DNA of 64,000 nt from Trichococcus collinsii (GTDB lineage Bacteria; Bacillota; Bacilli; Lactobacillales; Aerococcaceae). The position numbers were made by a program, and so were the translations under genes. The stretch is from the NCBI RefSeq assembly GCF_900107505.1, contig NZ_FNQH01000007.1, positions 1-64,000 of the forward strand. The letters are read 5' to 3'. Shown piece by piece: positions 42,717-52,962 of the stretch. Below the pieces are notes generated by a model. The model ran no database searches and had not been told where the DNA came from. It was given only the letters and a program-made list of their open reading frames with translations. Each line of letters opens with the position of its first letter. Within the stretch, counting starts at the first letter, position 1.

Positions 42717-44216
42717 ATGGCAGGAAATGGATTGATAATGCAATATTTTGAATGGTATTTGGATGATGATGGTCAATTATGGAATCGCCTGAAGGAGGAT
42801 GCAAAACATCTAAAGGAACTGGGCATTACGGCTGTCTGGACACCTCCGGCCTACAAAGCGACAGGGACGAACGATACTGGCTACGGCGTCTATGATCTCT
42901 ATGATTTAGGTGAATTCGACCAAAAAGGGGCCGTCCGCACAAAATACGGAACCAAGGAAGAGTACTTGGCTGCAATCGAAGCCTTGCATGCGGAAGGAAT
43001 CGCCGTCTATGCCGACGTCGTCCTGAACCATAAAGCAGGCGCTGATGAGACGGAACGCTTCCTTGCTTATGAAGTGGATCCCGACAACCGTCAGGAAAAG
43101 GAGACAAAATCATACGAAATCGAAGGATGGACAAAATTCACGTTCCCGGGTCGCGGTGATAAATATTCCGACTTCAAATGGTCATGGGAGCATTTCACCG
43201 GAACGGACTTTAATAATGAGAATGGCAAAGAAGCCATCTACATGATCAAAGGCTTCGAAAAAGGTTGGACGGAAAACGAGAGTGTCGACAGCGAATACGG
43301 TAATTATGATTATTTGATGTATGCTGATATCGACTACGGCCATCCCGCAGTCGTCGAAGAAGTCAAAAAGTGGGCGGACTGGTACATCAAGGAAACCGGC
43401 GTCGACGGCTTCCGCTTGGATGCCATCAAACACATCAATGACCATTTCGTGCAAGAGTTTATTGAGACGGTCCGCGCGCAGCATGGCGATGATTTTTATG
43501 TGGTCGGCGAATATTGGAAGTACCGTTATGGGACAATCAAGAACTACTTGGAAGCGACCGACTTCTCTTTGGATCTGTTCGATGTTCCCTTGCACCAGAA
43601 TTTCCACGTCGCATCCCAGCAAGGCAAGGATTATGATTTGCGTGAATTGTTCAAGGAAACGTTGGTCGCCAAAAATCCGACCCATGCAGTCACGTTTGTC
43701 GACAACCATGACTCACAGCCCAATCAAGCCTTGCAGTCCTTTGTAGAGCCCTGGTTCAAACCGTTGGCTTATGGCGTGACGCTCTTGCGCGAACAAGGCT
43801 TCCCGTGCTTGTTCTACGGCGATTACTACGGCATCAAAGGTGCGAATCCGGTCGAAGGTCAGCAACCATTCCTGGATAAACTGCTTTATCTGCGCGCAAA
43901 CCATGCTTACGGCGAACAACGCGACTACTTCGACCATAGCAATTGCGTCGGCTGGACCCGTCTAGGCAATGAGGAGCATCCGTACGGTTTGGCGGCAGTC
44001 ATTTCCAACAGTGAAGAAGGATTCAAGGACATGTATGTAGGCGAAAAATATGCCGGACAGACTTTCGCGGACTACACGGGCAACCGCGAAGATAGAGTCG
44101 AAATCGCGGAGGATGGCAATGGGCGCTTCCCTGTCAAAGCAGGTTCGATTTCAGTCTGGGTGAAGGATGGCATCTCTCCGGAGGAAGCCTTCGACGACAC
44201 TGCGGTGGAAGGGTAA
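42717..44216 (+). CDS. Cytoplasmic alpha-amylase (GH13_5)
   Basis: A 499-residue alpha-amylase without signal peptide, so acting on intracellular maltodextrin or glycogen. GH13 regions: YADVVLNHKAG, GFRLDAIKHI with D235, VVGEYWKYR with E265 and FVDNHDSQP with D332. The start MAGNGLIMQYFEWYLDDDGQLWNRL is that of the AmyS/MalS-like liquefying group. ATG 42717 follows AAAGG. Monocistronic, a TATAAT at 42647-42652 is a possible -10. Terminator follows. Confidence 0.94.
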   Translation: MAGNGLIMQYFEWYLDDDGQLWNRLKEDAKHLKELGITAVWTPPAYKATGTNDTGYGVYDLYDLGEFDQKGAVRTKYGTKEEYLAAIEALHAEGIAVYADVVLNHKAGADETERFLAYEVDPDNRQEKETKSYEIEGWTKFTFPGRGDKYSDFKWSWEHFTGTDFNNENGKEAIYMIKGFEKGWTENESVDSEYGNYDYLMYADIDYGHPAVVEEVKKWADWYIKETGVDGFRLDAIKHINDHFVQEFIETVRAQHGDDFYVVGEYWKYRYGTIKNYLEATDFSLDLFDVPLHQNFHVASQQGKDYDLRELFKETLVAKNPTHAVTFVDNHDSQPNQALQSFVEPWFKPLAYGVTLLREQGFPCLFYGDYYGIKGANPVEGQQPFLDKLLYLRANHAYGEQRDYFDHSNCVGWTRLGNEEHPYGLAAVISNSEEGFKDMYVGEKYAGQTFADYTGNREDRVEIAEDGNGRFPVKAGSISVWVKDGISPEEAFDDTAVEG

Positions 44217-44237
44217 ATTTAAAAAAACAGCAACAAC

Positions 44238-44283
44238 TCCATAAGAAAAAGGCGAGCCGTCATCGGCTCGCCTTTTTCTATGG
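44238..44283. terminator. Bidirectional terminator
   Basis: AAAAAGGCGAGCCG-TCAT-CGGCTCGCCTTTTT, with outer CCATA/TATGG pairing. Confidence 0.96.
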
Positions 44284-44339
44284 GGGAGGGTAGGTTAGAA
44301 CTGGTAAGCGTAATTAAGGTGATGCTGGCCATCCTCTGG

Positions 44340-45449
44340 TTAAGGGATGGTGATCACATCTTGGGATTGCTTGTCGAAGAAGTGGGACTTGTTCATGTTG
44401 AAGGCCAAATCAATGACTTCACCTGGCGAATGGAAATCGCGCGCGTCCACACGGGAAATGAATTCTGTTGCGCCGACTTTACTGTAAAGCATGGTTTCAG
44501 CACCTAATAATTCGGATACGACCACTTCCGCTTTGACAGCCCACGTCGGGTTGGTATCAAGAACGATCTGCTCACTTTGGATATCTTCCGGACGGATGCC
44601 GAAAGTCAATTCTTTGCCGTTGTAGCCTTTGTCTTCCAATACTCTGCGTTTTCCGGCCGGTAAAGTTAATTTAAGCCCTTCGCCGTTTGTGATGACACCA
44701 TCCTGCAGCGTTACGTTGAAGAAATTCATGGCAGGTGATCCGATGAATCCAGCTACGAAAACGTTAACTGGTGTATCGTAAACTTCTTTCGGGCTGCCGA
44801 TCTGTTGCACAAAGCCATCCTTCATGATGACGATACGATCCGCCATGGTCATCGCTTCGGTTTGGTCGTGGGTTACGTAGATAGTTGTCGTATTCAGGCG
44901 ACGGTGCAATTTTGCGATTTCAGCACGCATGGCCACACGCAATTTTGCATCCAAGTTTGATAACGGCTCATCCATCAGGAAGACTTTTGCATCACGCACG
45001 ATTGCACGACCTAAGGCAACACGCTGTCTTTGGCCACCGGATAAAGCTGCCGGTTTGCGGTCCAAGTATTCCGTCAAACCTAGGATGTCCGCTGCATTAT
45101 CAACACGTTTTTTGATTTCCTCTTTGCTGTACTTTCTCAGTTTCAGACCGAAAGCCATATTGTCGAATACAGTCATATGCGGGTATAGTGCATAGTTCTG
45201 GAACACCATCGCGATGTCGCGGTCTTTCGGTGCCACATCGTTCATGACGGTATCGCCGATGATCAATTCGCCTTCCGAAATATCTTCCAGTCCGGCGATC
45301 ATACGAAGCGTCGTTGACTTTCCGCAACCGGAAGGACCAACAAAGACGATGAATTCACGATCTTGGATGTGCAAGTTGAAGTCTGTCACGGAATAATTTG
45401 GGGAATTATCATATTTTTTATGGATGCTGTTCAATTGGATCTCTACCAT
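44340..45449 (-). CDS. msmK: Multi-sugar ABC transporter ATPase (MsmK/UgpC type)
   Basis: A 369-residue CUT1 ATPase. Walker [20 protein letters not shown]-loop [13 protein letters not shown], signature [16 protein letters not shown], Walker [18 protein letters not shown]-loop [10 protein letters not shown], then the OB-type regulatory domain (FGIRPEDIQ). MsmK/MsmX proteins energise several sugar importers, and here the msm-like permeases lack their own ATPase. ATG 45449 follows AAGGTAGG. A cre-like site lies upstream. Confidence 0.95.
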   Translation of the reverse strand: MVEIQLNSIHKKYDNSPNYSVTDFNLHIQDREFIVFVGPSGCGKSTTLRMIAGLEDISEGELIIGDTVMNDVAPKDRDIAMVFQNYALYPHMTVFDNMAFGLKLRKYSKEEIKKRVDNAADILGLTEYLDRKPAALSGGQRQRVALGRAIVRDAKVFLMDEPLSNLDAKLRVAMRAEIAKLHRRLNTTTIYVTHDQTEAMTMADRIVIMKDGFVQQIGSPKEVYDTPVNVFVAGFIGSPAMNFFNVTLQDGVITNGEGLKLTLPAGKRRVLEDKGYNGKELTFGIRPEDIQSEQIVLDTNPTWAVKAEVVVSELLGAETMLYSKVGATEFISRVDARDFHSPGEVIDLAFNMNKSHFFDKQSQDVITIP

Positions 45450-45504
45450 GTATTTGTACCTACCTTTTGATTTTTTTTGGCTTTCTTTTATGTCCTTATC
45501 TTAT

Positions 45505-45519
45505 TTGAAAGCGGATTCC
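45505..45519. promoter_or_regulatory. cre-like site upstream of msmK
   Basis: TTGAAAGCGGATTCC has one mismatch to WTGNAARCGNWWNCA, 56 nt upstream of msmK. Confidence 0.6.
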
Positions 45520-45796
45520 ATGACCACGGGAAACTGCCCAAAAAAAGCGACGGTTTTTTGTGCACTATGCCGAAGGCGCTTTCTTGATGCGAAAAGCTTT
45601 TAGAAAAATGTTAGGAATTGTTCAAGGAAAAGTCTCAATTCATTGCTATAGTGTATATAGCATTCGCCCCGATGGCGGTAGGAAAAGGCAAGCACACAAC
45701 TAAACCGTGAAAAACAGCGGTTGTTTTGGTAAAATGGTTCTTTGATGCAGGAGAGATCGATGCAGCGATACTAGAGAGAAAAGGGAGTTTTGATCC
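45520..45796. other. Intergenic region between msmK and dut
   Basis: No gene with a ribosome site seen. Two possible extended -10 sites for dut on the plus strand: TGCTATAGT (45644-45652) and TGGTAAAAT (45727-45735). Confidence 0.45.
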
Positions 45797-46342
45797 ATGA
45801 ATAAAAGAGGGTTTGAAGTCATCAGCAGTTATGCCGATAAAAACATCCAATTACCCAAGCGTGCAACAAAACACGCAGCGGGATACGATTTTGAAGCAGC
45901 CGAAGAAATCGTGTTGCCGGCGATCTGGAAGACGGTCGTGCAGAGCGCAGGGTCGCATCTTACGGAAATCTTCAGCAGCGATAAAGATGAGGCGCTCGAA
46001 AAGAAAGAACAGCTTTTGCGTCCGCTTTTGGTGCCTACCGGGATCAAAGCCTTCATGCAGGAAGACGAGTACTTACAATTGACGAACCGTTCCAGTAACC
46101 CACTGAAAAATTTCATCGTGCTACCAAACGGTGTGGGCATTGTCGATGCGGATTATTACAATAACGAGGGCAACGAAGGGCATATCTACTTCCAGTTCCT
46201 GAATTTCGGCTTGCGCGACAAAGTCATCCGTAAGGGCGACCGCATCGGCCAGGGCATCTTCCTCCAGTTCCTGAAAGCCGACCAGGATGAAGCAGAAGGA
46301 TCGGAACGCACAGGCGGTTTCGGCTCGTCAGGACAGGCCTAA
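45797..46342 (+). CDS. dut: dUTP diphosphatase
   Basis: A 181-residue trimeric dUTPase, hydrolysing dUTP to dUMP. Motifs I-V: ATKHAAGYDFEAAE (I), TNRSSNPLKN (II), NGVGIVDADYYNNEG (III), GDRIGQGIF (IV) and RTGGFGSSGQA (V). It is longer than the usual 150 residues because of an insert of about 35 residues (IWKTVVQSAGSHLTEIFSS and onward) between motifs I and II. ATG 45797 follows AAGGGAG. Upstream of radA, as in many Firmicutes. Confidence 0.93.
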   Translation: MNKRGFEVISSYADKNIQLPKRATKHAAGYDFEAAEEIVLPAIWKTVVQSAGSHLTEIFSSDKDEALEKKEQLLRPLLVPTGIKAFMQEDEYLQLTNRSSNPLKNFIVLPNGVGIVDADYYNNEGNEGHIYFQFLNFGLRDKVIRKGDRIGQGIFLQFLKADQDEAEGSERTGGFGSSGQA

Positions 46343-46400
46343 AAAGAAAAGTCAAATCGGCGGGTATTTGCGGATTGTTATACGTAGAGTAGGCTTTTTG

Positions 46401-46409
46401 TGATAAAAT
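46401..46409 (+). promoter_or_regulatory. Extended -10 promoter of radA
   Basis: TGATAAAAT, 37 nt before the TTG start; -35 weak. Confidence 0.45.
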
Positions 46410-46445
46410 AAGATAAGTTGGTTCATACTTGAAGGAGAGATTCAT

Positions 46446-47828
46446 TTGGCAAAAAAAAATGCAGTGAAATACGTTTGTCAGGCTTGCGGATACGAGTCGC
46501 CAAAATGGCTGGGACGCTGCCCGAACTGCGACACTTGGAACCAAATGGAGGAAGAACGGGAAGCGACGAAAGCAGTGAAGCAACAGCAACGTTCCAATTT
46601 CAGCGGGAACGTACCTGAAGCGATTGCCATCCAGGACATCAAGACAGAGAATCTGCCGCGCGTCAAGACGCAGATGGAAGAAGTCAACCACGTGCTGGGC
46701 GGAGGCATCGTGCCCGGTTCGCTGATTCTGATTGGCGGCGATCCCGGCATCGGCAAGTCTACTTTGCTACTGCAGGTTTCGGCGCAGATCAATCAAGGCG
46801 GTCACCGCGTTCTTTACATCTCCGGAGAGGAAAGCGCTAGTCAGATCAAATTGCGGGCGGAACGGCTAGGGGTCAAGGGCACCGACTTCTACATCTACCC
46901 GGAAACGGATGTCGACGCGATCCGCAGCACGATCGAGCGGATCAAGCCGGAATTCGTCATCGTAGACTCGATCCAGACGATGATCCATCCAGACATCACG
47001 AGCACGGCCGGCAGCGTAACGCAAGTGCGCGAATGCACCGCCGAATTTATGCGGATTGCGAAGAGCAACGACATCGCGATTTTCCTCGTCGGACACGTGA
47101 CGAAGGAAGGCGCCATCGCCGGACCGCGGATGCTGGAGCATATGGTGGATACGGTGCTGTATTTTGAAGGCGACCGTCATCATGCTTTCCGGATCCTGCG
47201 CGCCGTCAAAAACCGTTTCGGATCGACCGACGAAATCGGCGTCTTCGAGATGATCGAAGGCGGTCTGCGCGAGGTGAGGAACCCTTCCGAACTGTTCCTG
47301 GAAGAGCGGCTCGCCGGAGCATCCGGATCTGCAGTCGTTGCCTCACTCGAGGGAACGCGCCCGATTCTGGCGGAAATCCAGTGTCTGATCACCCCGACAG
47401 TCTTCGGGAATGCCCGCCGGACTGCGAGCGGCTTGGATTACAACCGGGTTTCCTTGATCATGGCCGTGCTGGAAAAACGGGCGGGCTTGCTGCTGCAGAA
47501 CCAGGATGCCTACTTCAAATCGACAGGCGGCGTGAAGCTGGATGAGCCGGCCATTGACTTGGCTGTGGCGGTCAGCATCGCTTCAAGTTACTGGGACAGC
47601 GAGACTTCCGCGACCGAGTGCTTTATCGGAGAAATCGGCCTGACGGGGGAAATTCGCCGGGTGAGCCGGATCGAGCAACGCGTTAATGAAGCCCAAAAAC
47701 TGGGTTTTACAAAAGTCTACCTTCCGAAGAATAATATGTCCGGCTGGAAGCATCCAGACGGGATTCAGATTATTCCAGTCGCGACGCTTCAAGAAACGCT
47801 GCGCAAAGTATTTCCGAATAAAAATTGA
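46446..47828 (+). CDS. radA: DNA repair protein RadA
   Basis: A 460-residue RadA: C4 zinc finger [19 protein letters not shown], RecA-like core with Walker [15 protein letters not shown], the RadA motif [10 protein letters not shown], and a C-terminal Lon-like domain ([14 protein letters not shown]). It processes recombination intermediates as a branch-migration helicase. TTG 46446 follows AAGGAGA. Leads the run radA-yacL-gltX. Confidence 0.96.
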   Translation: MAKKNAVKYVCQACGYESPKWLGRCPNCDTWNQMEEEREATKAVKQQQRSNFSGNVPEAIAIQDIKTENLPRVKTQMEEVNHVLGGGIVPGSLILIGGDPGIGKSTLLLQVSAQINQGGHRVLYISGEESASQIKLRAERLGVKGTDFYIYPETDVDAIRSTIERIKPEFVIVDSIQTMIHPDITSTAGSVTQVRECTAEFMRIAKSNDIAIFLVGHVTKEGAIAGPRMLEHMVDTVLYFEGDRHHAFRILRAVKNRFGSTDEIGVFEMIEGGLREVRNPSELFLEERLAGASGSAVVASLEGTRPILAEIQCLITPTVFGNARRTASGLDYNRVSLIMAVLEKRAGLLLQNQDAYFKSTGGVKLDEPAIDLAVAVSIASSYWDSETSATECFIGEIGLTGEIRRVSRIEQRVNEAQKLGFTKVYLPKNNMSGWKHPDGIQIIPVATLQETLRKVFPNKN

Positions 47829-47854
47829 TGACAGAAGGAAAGAGAGGGAAGCCT

Positions 47855-48949
47855 TTGAAACGGAAAATCATTACGGCCGTCTTCCTGATGGTGGGCGGCA
47901 GCGCTGGTATTACGGCACTGCCTTACCTGTGGGAAGTAGCGGGCATACAAAATAATCTTTTCAATAATGTTTTTGTTAATTTTGGGGTTGGAGCACTTAT
48001 ATTTTATTTGTTGTCATTTTTATTGATGAAATTGATCTTGGACATCATGCAAAAAATAGAAAATTATTTCAGCACCTTATCGGTGAGCTACATGCTGTTC
48101 GGTTCGATCGGAACAATCATCGGGCTGGTGTTGGCTTGGTTGATGGGCATCCCGTTGACATCACTGAGGATTCCGGTCATCAACGATGTGTTGCCGGCTA
48201 TCCTGTCCTTGATTCTGGCCTATCTGGGCTTCCGCGTGGGGACGACCCGAATCGAAGAATTCCGTAAATTGTTCGCAGCGAAACCGAAAAAGCAGGAAGA
48301 AACACAGATGCTTGACCGCAAAGCGGATGATACTTTCCGCAAATATAAGATTTTGGATACGAGCGTCATCATCGACGGGCGCATCTACGACATCGCCAAA
48401 ACCGGTTTTCTGGAAGGCGTCATCGTCATCCCGAACTTCGTGTTGCGCGAACTGCAGTATATCGCGGATTCCTCCGACAGCCTGAAACGTGTCAGGGGCA
48501 GACGGGGATTGGATATCCTGAACAAACTCCAAAAAGAAGAGGATATCGTCGTAGAAAGCTACGACGGTGAATTCGAAGAGATTCCTGAAGTCGACAGCAA
48601 GCTGATCCGTTTGGCAAAACTGATCGACGGTATTGTCATCACGAACGACTATAACTTGAACAAAGTCTGCGAGTTCCAGAATGTGCCGGTATTGAACATC
48701 AATGCCTTGGCTAATGCCGTGAAGCCGGTTGTAATACCCGGTGAATATATGGTCGTCACCGTCATCAAAGTCGGGACGGAACGCAATCAAGGGGTGGCCT
48801 ATCTGGATGACGGTACAATGATCGTCGTCGAAGAGGGACAGCATTACATGAACGAGACAATCGAAGTCGTCGTCACGAGCGCCTTGCAGACAGCGGCCGG
48901 CCGCATGATCTTCGCGAAGCCTGCGCATTCACAAAAAGGCATCAAATAG
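47855..48949 (+). CDS. yacL: PIN/TRAM domain membrane protein YacL
   Basis: A 364-residue protein: about four N-terminal transmembrane helices (TAVFLMVGGSAGITALPYL; FGVGALIFYLLSFLLM; GSIGTIIGLVLAWLMG; VLPAILSLILAYLGF), a PIN nuclease domain (ILDTSVIIDGRIYDIA with conserved aspartates, VITNDYNLNKV) and a C-terminal TRAM domain (VTVIKVGTERNQGVAYLDDGTMIVVEEGQ). Start TTG 47855 fits the B. subtilis YacL N terminus and has GAGAGGG 6-7 nt upstream; ATG 47828, touching the radA stop, has no site. Probably a membrane-bound ribonuclease; role not established. Confidence 0.88.
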   Translation: MKRKIITAVFLMVGGSAGITALPYLWEVAGIQNNLFNNVFVNFGVGALIFYLLSFLLMKLILDIMQKIENYFSTLSVSYMLFGSIGTIIGLVLAWLMGIPLTSLRIPVINDVLPAILSLILAYLGFRVGTTRIEEFRKLFAAKPKKQEETQMLDRKADDTFRKYKILDTSVIIDGRIYDIAKTGFLEGVIVIPNFVLRELQYIADSSDSLKRVRGRRGLDILNKLQKEEDIVVESYDGEFEEIPEVDSKLIRLAKLIDGIVITNDYNLNKVCEFQNVPVLNINALANAVKPVVIPGEYMVVTVIKVGTERNQGVAYLDDGTMIVVEEGQHYMNETIEVVVTSALQTAAGRMIFAKPAHSQKGIK

Positions 48950-48997
48950 AAAATCCAGAACGACATAACCAGTTCCACAGAAAAGGGGATACTTCAT

Positions 48998-50467
48998 ATG
49001 ACAAAGAAAATCCGCGTACGTTATGCACCAAGCCCAACCGGTAACCTGCATATCGGAAACGCCCGTACGGCATTGTTCAACTATCTGTTCGCCCGCCATA
49101 ACGACGGCGAATTCATCATCCGCACCGAAGATACGGACCAAAAACGTAACCTTGAACACGGCGAAGAAAGCCAACTGCAAAACTTGGCATGGTTAGGGAT
49201 GGACTGGGATGAAGGTCCGGACAAACCGGGCAAATTCGGACCGTACCGTCAATCCGAAAGACAGCATATCTACGATCCATTGGTCGATCAACTGCTTCTT
49301 TCCAACCGCGCCTACAAGTGCTACTGCAACGAGGAAGAATTGGAAACGGAACGCGAACAGCAAAGAGCACGTGGGGAAATGCCTCATTACGGCGGCAAAT
49401 GCGCAAACTTGACGCCTTCCCAACAAGCTGAAAAAGAAGCACAAGGAATCACGCCGGTCATCCGATTCCGTGTGCCAATCGAAAATACCTACACTTTTGA
49501 CGACATCGTTAAAGGACCGATTACATTCGAAGCCAGCAGCGTCGGCGGAGACTACATCATCCGAAAACGTGACGGTTTCCCGACCTATAATTTTGCGGTT
49601 GCCGTGGACGACCACATGATGGCGATCACCCATATTCTGCGTGGGGATGACCACATCGCCAATACACCGAAACAAATGATGATCTATGAAGCTTTCGATT
49701 GGAAAATACCTACTTTCGGACACATGACGTTGATCATCAACAGCGAAACCGGCAAAAAATTGAGCAAACGCGATGAAACGATCCTGCAGTTCATCGAACA
49801 ATATAAAGACATGGGCTACCTACCAGAAGCGATGTTCAACTTCATCACGCTGTTGGGCTGGTCACCGGTCGGAGAAGACGAAATCTTCTCGAAAGACGAT
49901 CTGATCAAGATGTTCGATCCGGAACGCCTGAGCAAATCGCCTGCCGCATTCGACCAAAAGAAACTGGAATGGATCAATAACCAATACATGAAGAGCGCCG
50001 ACTTGGATACAGTCGTGGCTTTAGCCGCGCCTCACTTGGTAGCTGCTGGGAAATTACCGGAAAATCCTACTGAAGCGGACAGCGAATACGCGAAAAAGCT
50101 GATCAGTCTGTACCACGAGCAAATGAGCTATGCAGCTGAGATCGTTACCCTATCGGAAATGTTCTTCACTGATGAACTTAATTTGGACGCTGAAGCGCAA
50201 GAAATACTGGCTGCGGAAACAGCGCCGACCGTGCTTGCAGCATTCAAAGAACAATTGGTTGCCATTGAGCCGTTCGAAGAAGCTGAAATCCTGAGTGCCA
50301 TTAAAGCAGTCCAAAAAGAAACGAAGATCAAAGGTAAGAACCTTTACATGGCCATCCGTGTCGCCGTCAGCGGCCAAATGCACGGGCCTGAAATCGGCAA
50401 GACCATCGAAGTGTTGGGCAGAGAGAAGAGCTTAGCTCACCTGAACAGCGTATTGGATAAAATGTAG
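48998..50467 (+). CDS. gltX: Glutamyl-tRNA synthetase
   Basis: A 489-residue class I synthetase that charges tRNA-Glu, and probably tRNA-Gln for later amidation. HIGH motif [18 protein letters not shown] variant KKLSKRDET, and [21 protein letters not shown] 48998 follows AAAGGGGA. Downstream of yacL in a probable operon. Confidence 0.98.
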   Translation: MTKKIRVRYAPSPTGNLHIGNARTALFNYLFARHNDGEFIIRTEDTDQKRNLEHGEESQLQNLAWLGMDWDEGPDKPGKFGPYRQSERQHIYDPLVDQLLLSNRAYKCYCNEEELETEREQQRARGEMPHYGGKCANLTPSQQAEKEAQGITPVIRFRVPIENTYTFDDIVKGPITFEASSVGGDYIIRKRDGFPTYNFAVAVDDHMMAITHILRGDDHIANTPKQMMIYEAFDWKIPTFGHMTLIINSETGKKLSKRDETILQFIEQYKDMGYLPEAMFNFITLLGWSPVGEDEIFSKDDLIKMFDPERLSKSPAAFDQKKLEWINNQYMKSADLDTVVALAAPHLVAAGKLPENPTEADSEYAKKLISLYHEQMSYAAEIVTLSEMFFTDELNLDAEAQEILAAETAPTVLAAFKEQLVAIEPFEEAEILSAIKAVQKETKIKGKNLYMAIRVAVSGQMHGPEIGKTIEVLGREKSLAHLNSVLDKM

Positions 50468-50505
50468 GACCGACAAAAAAGTCTAGCAAAAATGAGCTTA
50501 TTCTA

Positions 50506-50511
50506 TATAAT
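50506..50511 (+). promoter_or_regulatory. Possible -10 of cysE
   Basis: Consensus TATAAT in the 77-nt gltX-cysE gap; -35 TAGCAA (50484-50489) is weak. Confidence 0.45.
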
Positions 50512-50544
50512 AGATGGATAATCCAAAAAGGGGCCTGGAATGAC

Positions 50545-51084
50545 TTGAATAGATTACGCGAAACGATTCAAACCATAAAAGATCATGACCCGGCTGCAAG
50601 GAGTACGTTGGAAGTCGTTCTGACGTACCCTGGATTACATGCCATCCTTATATATGATATCGCTCATTTTTTTTATAAGCGAAAATGGTATACCTTCAGT
50701 CGGGTGATTTCGCATCTGGGGCGTTTCTTAACCGGGATCGAAATCCATCCCGGAGCGACGATCGGCCGGCGTCTGTTTATCGACCATGGCATGGGGATCG
50801 TCATCGGGGAGACAGCCGAAGTCGGCGATGATGTCATGATTTACCATGGCGTGACGTTGGGCGGCACCGGGAAAGACACCGGCAAGCGCCATCCCACCAT
50901 CGGCAATAACGTGCTGTTATCAGCCCATGTGCAAGTATTGGGGCCGATCAAAATCGGCGAAAATGCCAAAATTGGGGCATCAGCGGTCGTCGTCAGCGAA
51001 ATTCCGCCTGATGTCACAGCAGTCGGCATACCGGCAAAAATCGTCCGTTACCACAAGCATAATGAAGACAAAACAATCGAATGA
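50545..51084 (+). CDS. cysE: Serine O-acetyltransferase
   Basis: A 179-residue hexapeptide-repeat enzyme, acetylating serine for cysteine synthesis. [40 protein letters not shown] is the left-handed beta-helix with catalytic D-H pair, and [11 protein letters not shown] follows. TTG 50545; the overlapping ATG hits a stop at once. The short N-terminal helical part is typical of the Firmicutes form. In the usual gltX-cysE-cysS order. A terminator follows. Confidence 0.96.
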   Translation: MNRLRETIQTIKDHDPAARSTLEVVLTYPGLHAILIYDIAHFFYKRKWYTFSRVISHLGRFLTGIEIHPGATIGRRLFIDHGMGIVIGETAEVGDDVMIYHGVTLGGTGKDTGKRHPTIGNNVLLSAHVQVLGPIKIGENAKIGASAVVVSEIPPDVTAVGIPAKIVRYHKHNEDKTIE

Positions 51085-51092
51085 TTAGCAAA

Positions 51093-51119
51093 CGAAAAAG
51101 GGCGTCAGCCCTTTTTTCG
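51093..51119 (+). terminator. Terminator between cysE and cysS
   Basis: CGAAAAAGGGC-GTCA-GCCCTTTTTTCG; ends 20 nt before the cysS ATG, leaving no room for another promoter. Confidence 0.88.
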
Positions 51120-51139
51120 AAGCTGGAAAGGAGTGCGCA

Positions 51140-52552
51140 ATGTTAAAAATCTATAATACCCTGACGCGCGAAAAAGAAGAGTTCCAACCGATCCAAAAGA
51201 ATAAGGTGGGCATGTACGTCTGTGGTCCGACCGTCTACAATTATATCCACATCGGCAACGCGCGCAGCACCGTTGCCTTCGATACCGTCCGCCGCTACTT
51301 GGAATACCGCGGTTATGAAGTGAATTTCGTTTCCAACTTCACCGATGTGGATGACAAAATTATCCGTGCGGCAAAAGAGCTGGGCATTTCCGCGAAAGAA
51401 GTCGCCGAAAAGTTCATCGCGGCCTTCTATGAAGATACTGCGGCGCTGCATGTCGAAAAAGCGACGCTGAATCCGCGCGTAATGGAAAACATCCCTGACA
51501 TCATCGCCTTCATCGGCGAACTGATAGAAAAAGGCTACGCCTATGCGGCTGACGGAGACGTCTATTACCGCACCGGCAAGTTCAAGGACTACGGCAAACT
51601 GAGCGATCAATCGATCAAGGATCTGATCGTCGGCGCCAGCGAACGCTTGGACGCGGAAGAGAACGTGAAGAAAGAAGATCAGCTCGATTTCGCGCTTTGG
51701 AAAGAAGCGAAGCCGGATGAAGTTTCCTGGGAATCACCGTGGGGACCGGGACGCCCGGGCTGGCACATCGAATGCTCCGTGATGGCGACCAAATATTTGG
51801 GCGACACTATCGATATCCACGGCGGTGGCCATGACTTGACGTTCCCGCATCACGAGAACGAAATCGCGCAGAGCGAAGCCAAAACCGGCAAAACTTTCGC
51901 GAACTACTGGATGCACAACGGCTTCGTCACAATCGGTGAAGACGCTGAAAAAATGAGCAAGTCGCTCGGAAACTTCGTGACGGTGCATGATATCCTGAAA
52001 GAAGTCGATCCGCAAGTCTTGCGTTTCTTCCTCGGAACAGCGCATTACCGCCGTCCCGTCAAGTACAGCGACAAAGCCATCGAAGAAGCCAAAATCAACC
52101 TGGATAAGGTCAAGATTGCCTATCAGAACGCCCACTACCGCCTGCAGGATGCCGTTTCAGCACTGCCGGACGATGCGGGAAAACTGGCTTTGTTCCAGAA
52201 TCTTCAGGAGCAGTTCGTCACCGAAATGGACGACGATTTCCAGGCAGACAACGCCATGTCGGTTGTTTACCAATTCGCCAAGGAATTGAACATCTACTCA
52301 GAAGGCGAAGCCGTTTCCGAAGCGGTCATCACCAAAGCACTTGCCTTGTACAAAGCGATGGTCGGCGTCTTCGGCGTCGTGCTGGAGGAAGAGGCTTTGT
52401 TGGATGATGACATCCAAACACTGATCGATGAACGGACGCAAGCCCGAACAGACAAAAATTTCGCCCGCAGTGATGAAATCCGTGATTACCTGAAGGATCA
52501 GGGAATCATCCTGGATGACACTTCGCAGGGTACCAGATGGAGAAGAGTATAG
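51140..52552 (+). CDS. cysS: Cysteinyl-tRNA synthetase
   Basis: A 470-residue class I synthetase. Zinc/HIGH region [43 protein letters not shown] and [12 protein letters not shown] 51140 follows AAAGGAG. Stop TAG overlaps the GTG start of mrnC by one base. Confidence 0.98.
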   Translation: MLKIYNTLTREKEEFQPIQKNKVGMYVCGPTVYNYIHIGNARSTVAFDTVRRYLEYRGYEVNFVSNFTDVDDKIIRAAKELGISAKEVAEKFIAAFYEDTAALHVEKATLNPRVMENIPDIIAFIGELIEKGYAYAADGDVYYRTGKFKDYGKLSDQSIKDLIVGASERLDAEENVKKEDQLDFALWKEAKPDEVSWESPWGPGRPGWHIECSVMATKYLGDTIDIHGGGHDLTFPHHENEIAQSEAKTGKTFANYWMHNGFVTIGEDAEKMSKSLGNFVTVHDILKEVDPQVLRFFLGTAHYRRPVKYSDKAIEEAKINLDKVKIAYQNAHYRLQDAVSALPDDAGKLALFQNLQEQFVTEMDDDFQADNAMSVVYQFAKELNIYSEGEAVSEAVITKALALYKAMVGVFGVVLEEEALLDDDIQTLIDERTQARTDKNFARSDEIRDYLKDQGIILDDTSQGTRWRRV

Positions 52553-52962
52553 TGACAGAACACAATTGGAGCTTATTGAATGGTCTTGCCTTGGCGTATG
52601 TCGGCGATGCCGCTTATGAGACTTATATCAGAACACATTTATTAGAAAAAGGGCACACCAAACCCAACCAGCTCCACCGTCGGGCGACTTTTTTCGTTTC
52701 CGCTAAAGCCCAAGCGAAGCTGATGCACGCGATGCTTGCCAAAGAGGGCTTCCTGAGTGTGGAAGAAATGGACATGTATCGTCGCGGTCGCAACAGCAAG
52801 AGCCATACGATCGCCAAAAATGCGGACGTAACAACCTACCGCATCGCGACCGGTTTCGAGTCGTTGATGGGCTATCTGCATCTTTCCGGACAAGAGGCGC
52901 GACTGGAAGAGTTGATCCGTTGGTGTATCCAAGAAGTCGAGGAAAATAATTATGAAAAATAA
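52552..52962 (+). CDS. mrnC: Mini-ribonuclease III
   Basis: A 136-residue RNase III catalytic domain without a dsRNA-binding domain; matures the ends of 23S rRNA. WSLLNGLALAYVGDAAYETYIR holds the catalytic E/D region. GTG 52552 overlaps the cysS stop and has GGAGAAGAG upstream; ATG 52537 is a longer alternative. Overlaps rlmB by 11 nt. Confidence 0.93.
   Translation: MTEHNWSLLNGLALAYVGDAAYETYIRTHLLEKGHTKPNQLHRRATFFVSAKAQAKLMHAMLAKEGFLSVEEMDMYRRGRNSKSHTIAKNADVTTYRIATGFESLMGYLHLSGQEARLEELIRWCIQEVEENNYEK

Noticed and set aside
45588-45704. 38-codon frame between msmK and dut
   Set aside because: No ribosome site and overlaps a likely promoter.
48161-48928. 255-residue open frame on the minus strand
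   Set aside because: Shadow of yacL, composition odd and rich in D, F and H.
51085-51139. T-box leader for cysS
   Set aside because: Only a terminator hairpin; no specifier stem or AGGGUGGNACCGCG-like sequence seen.
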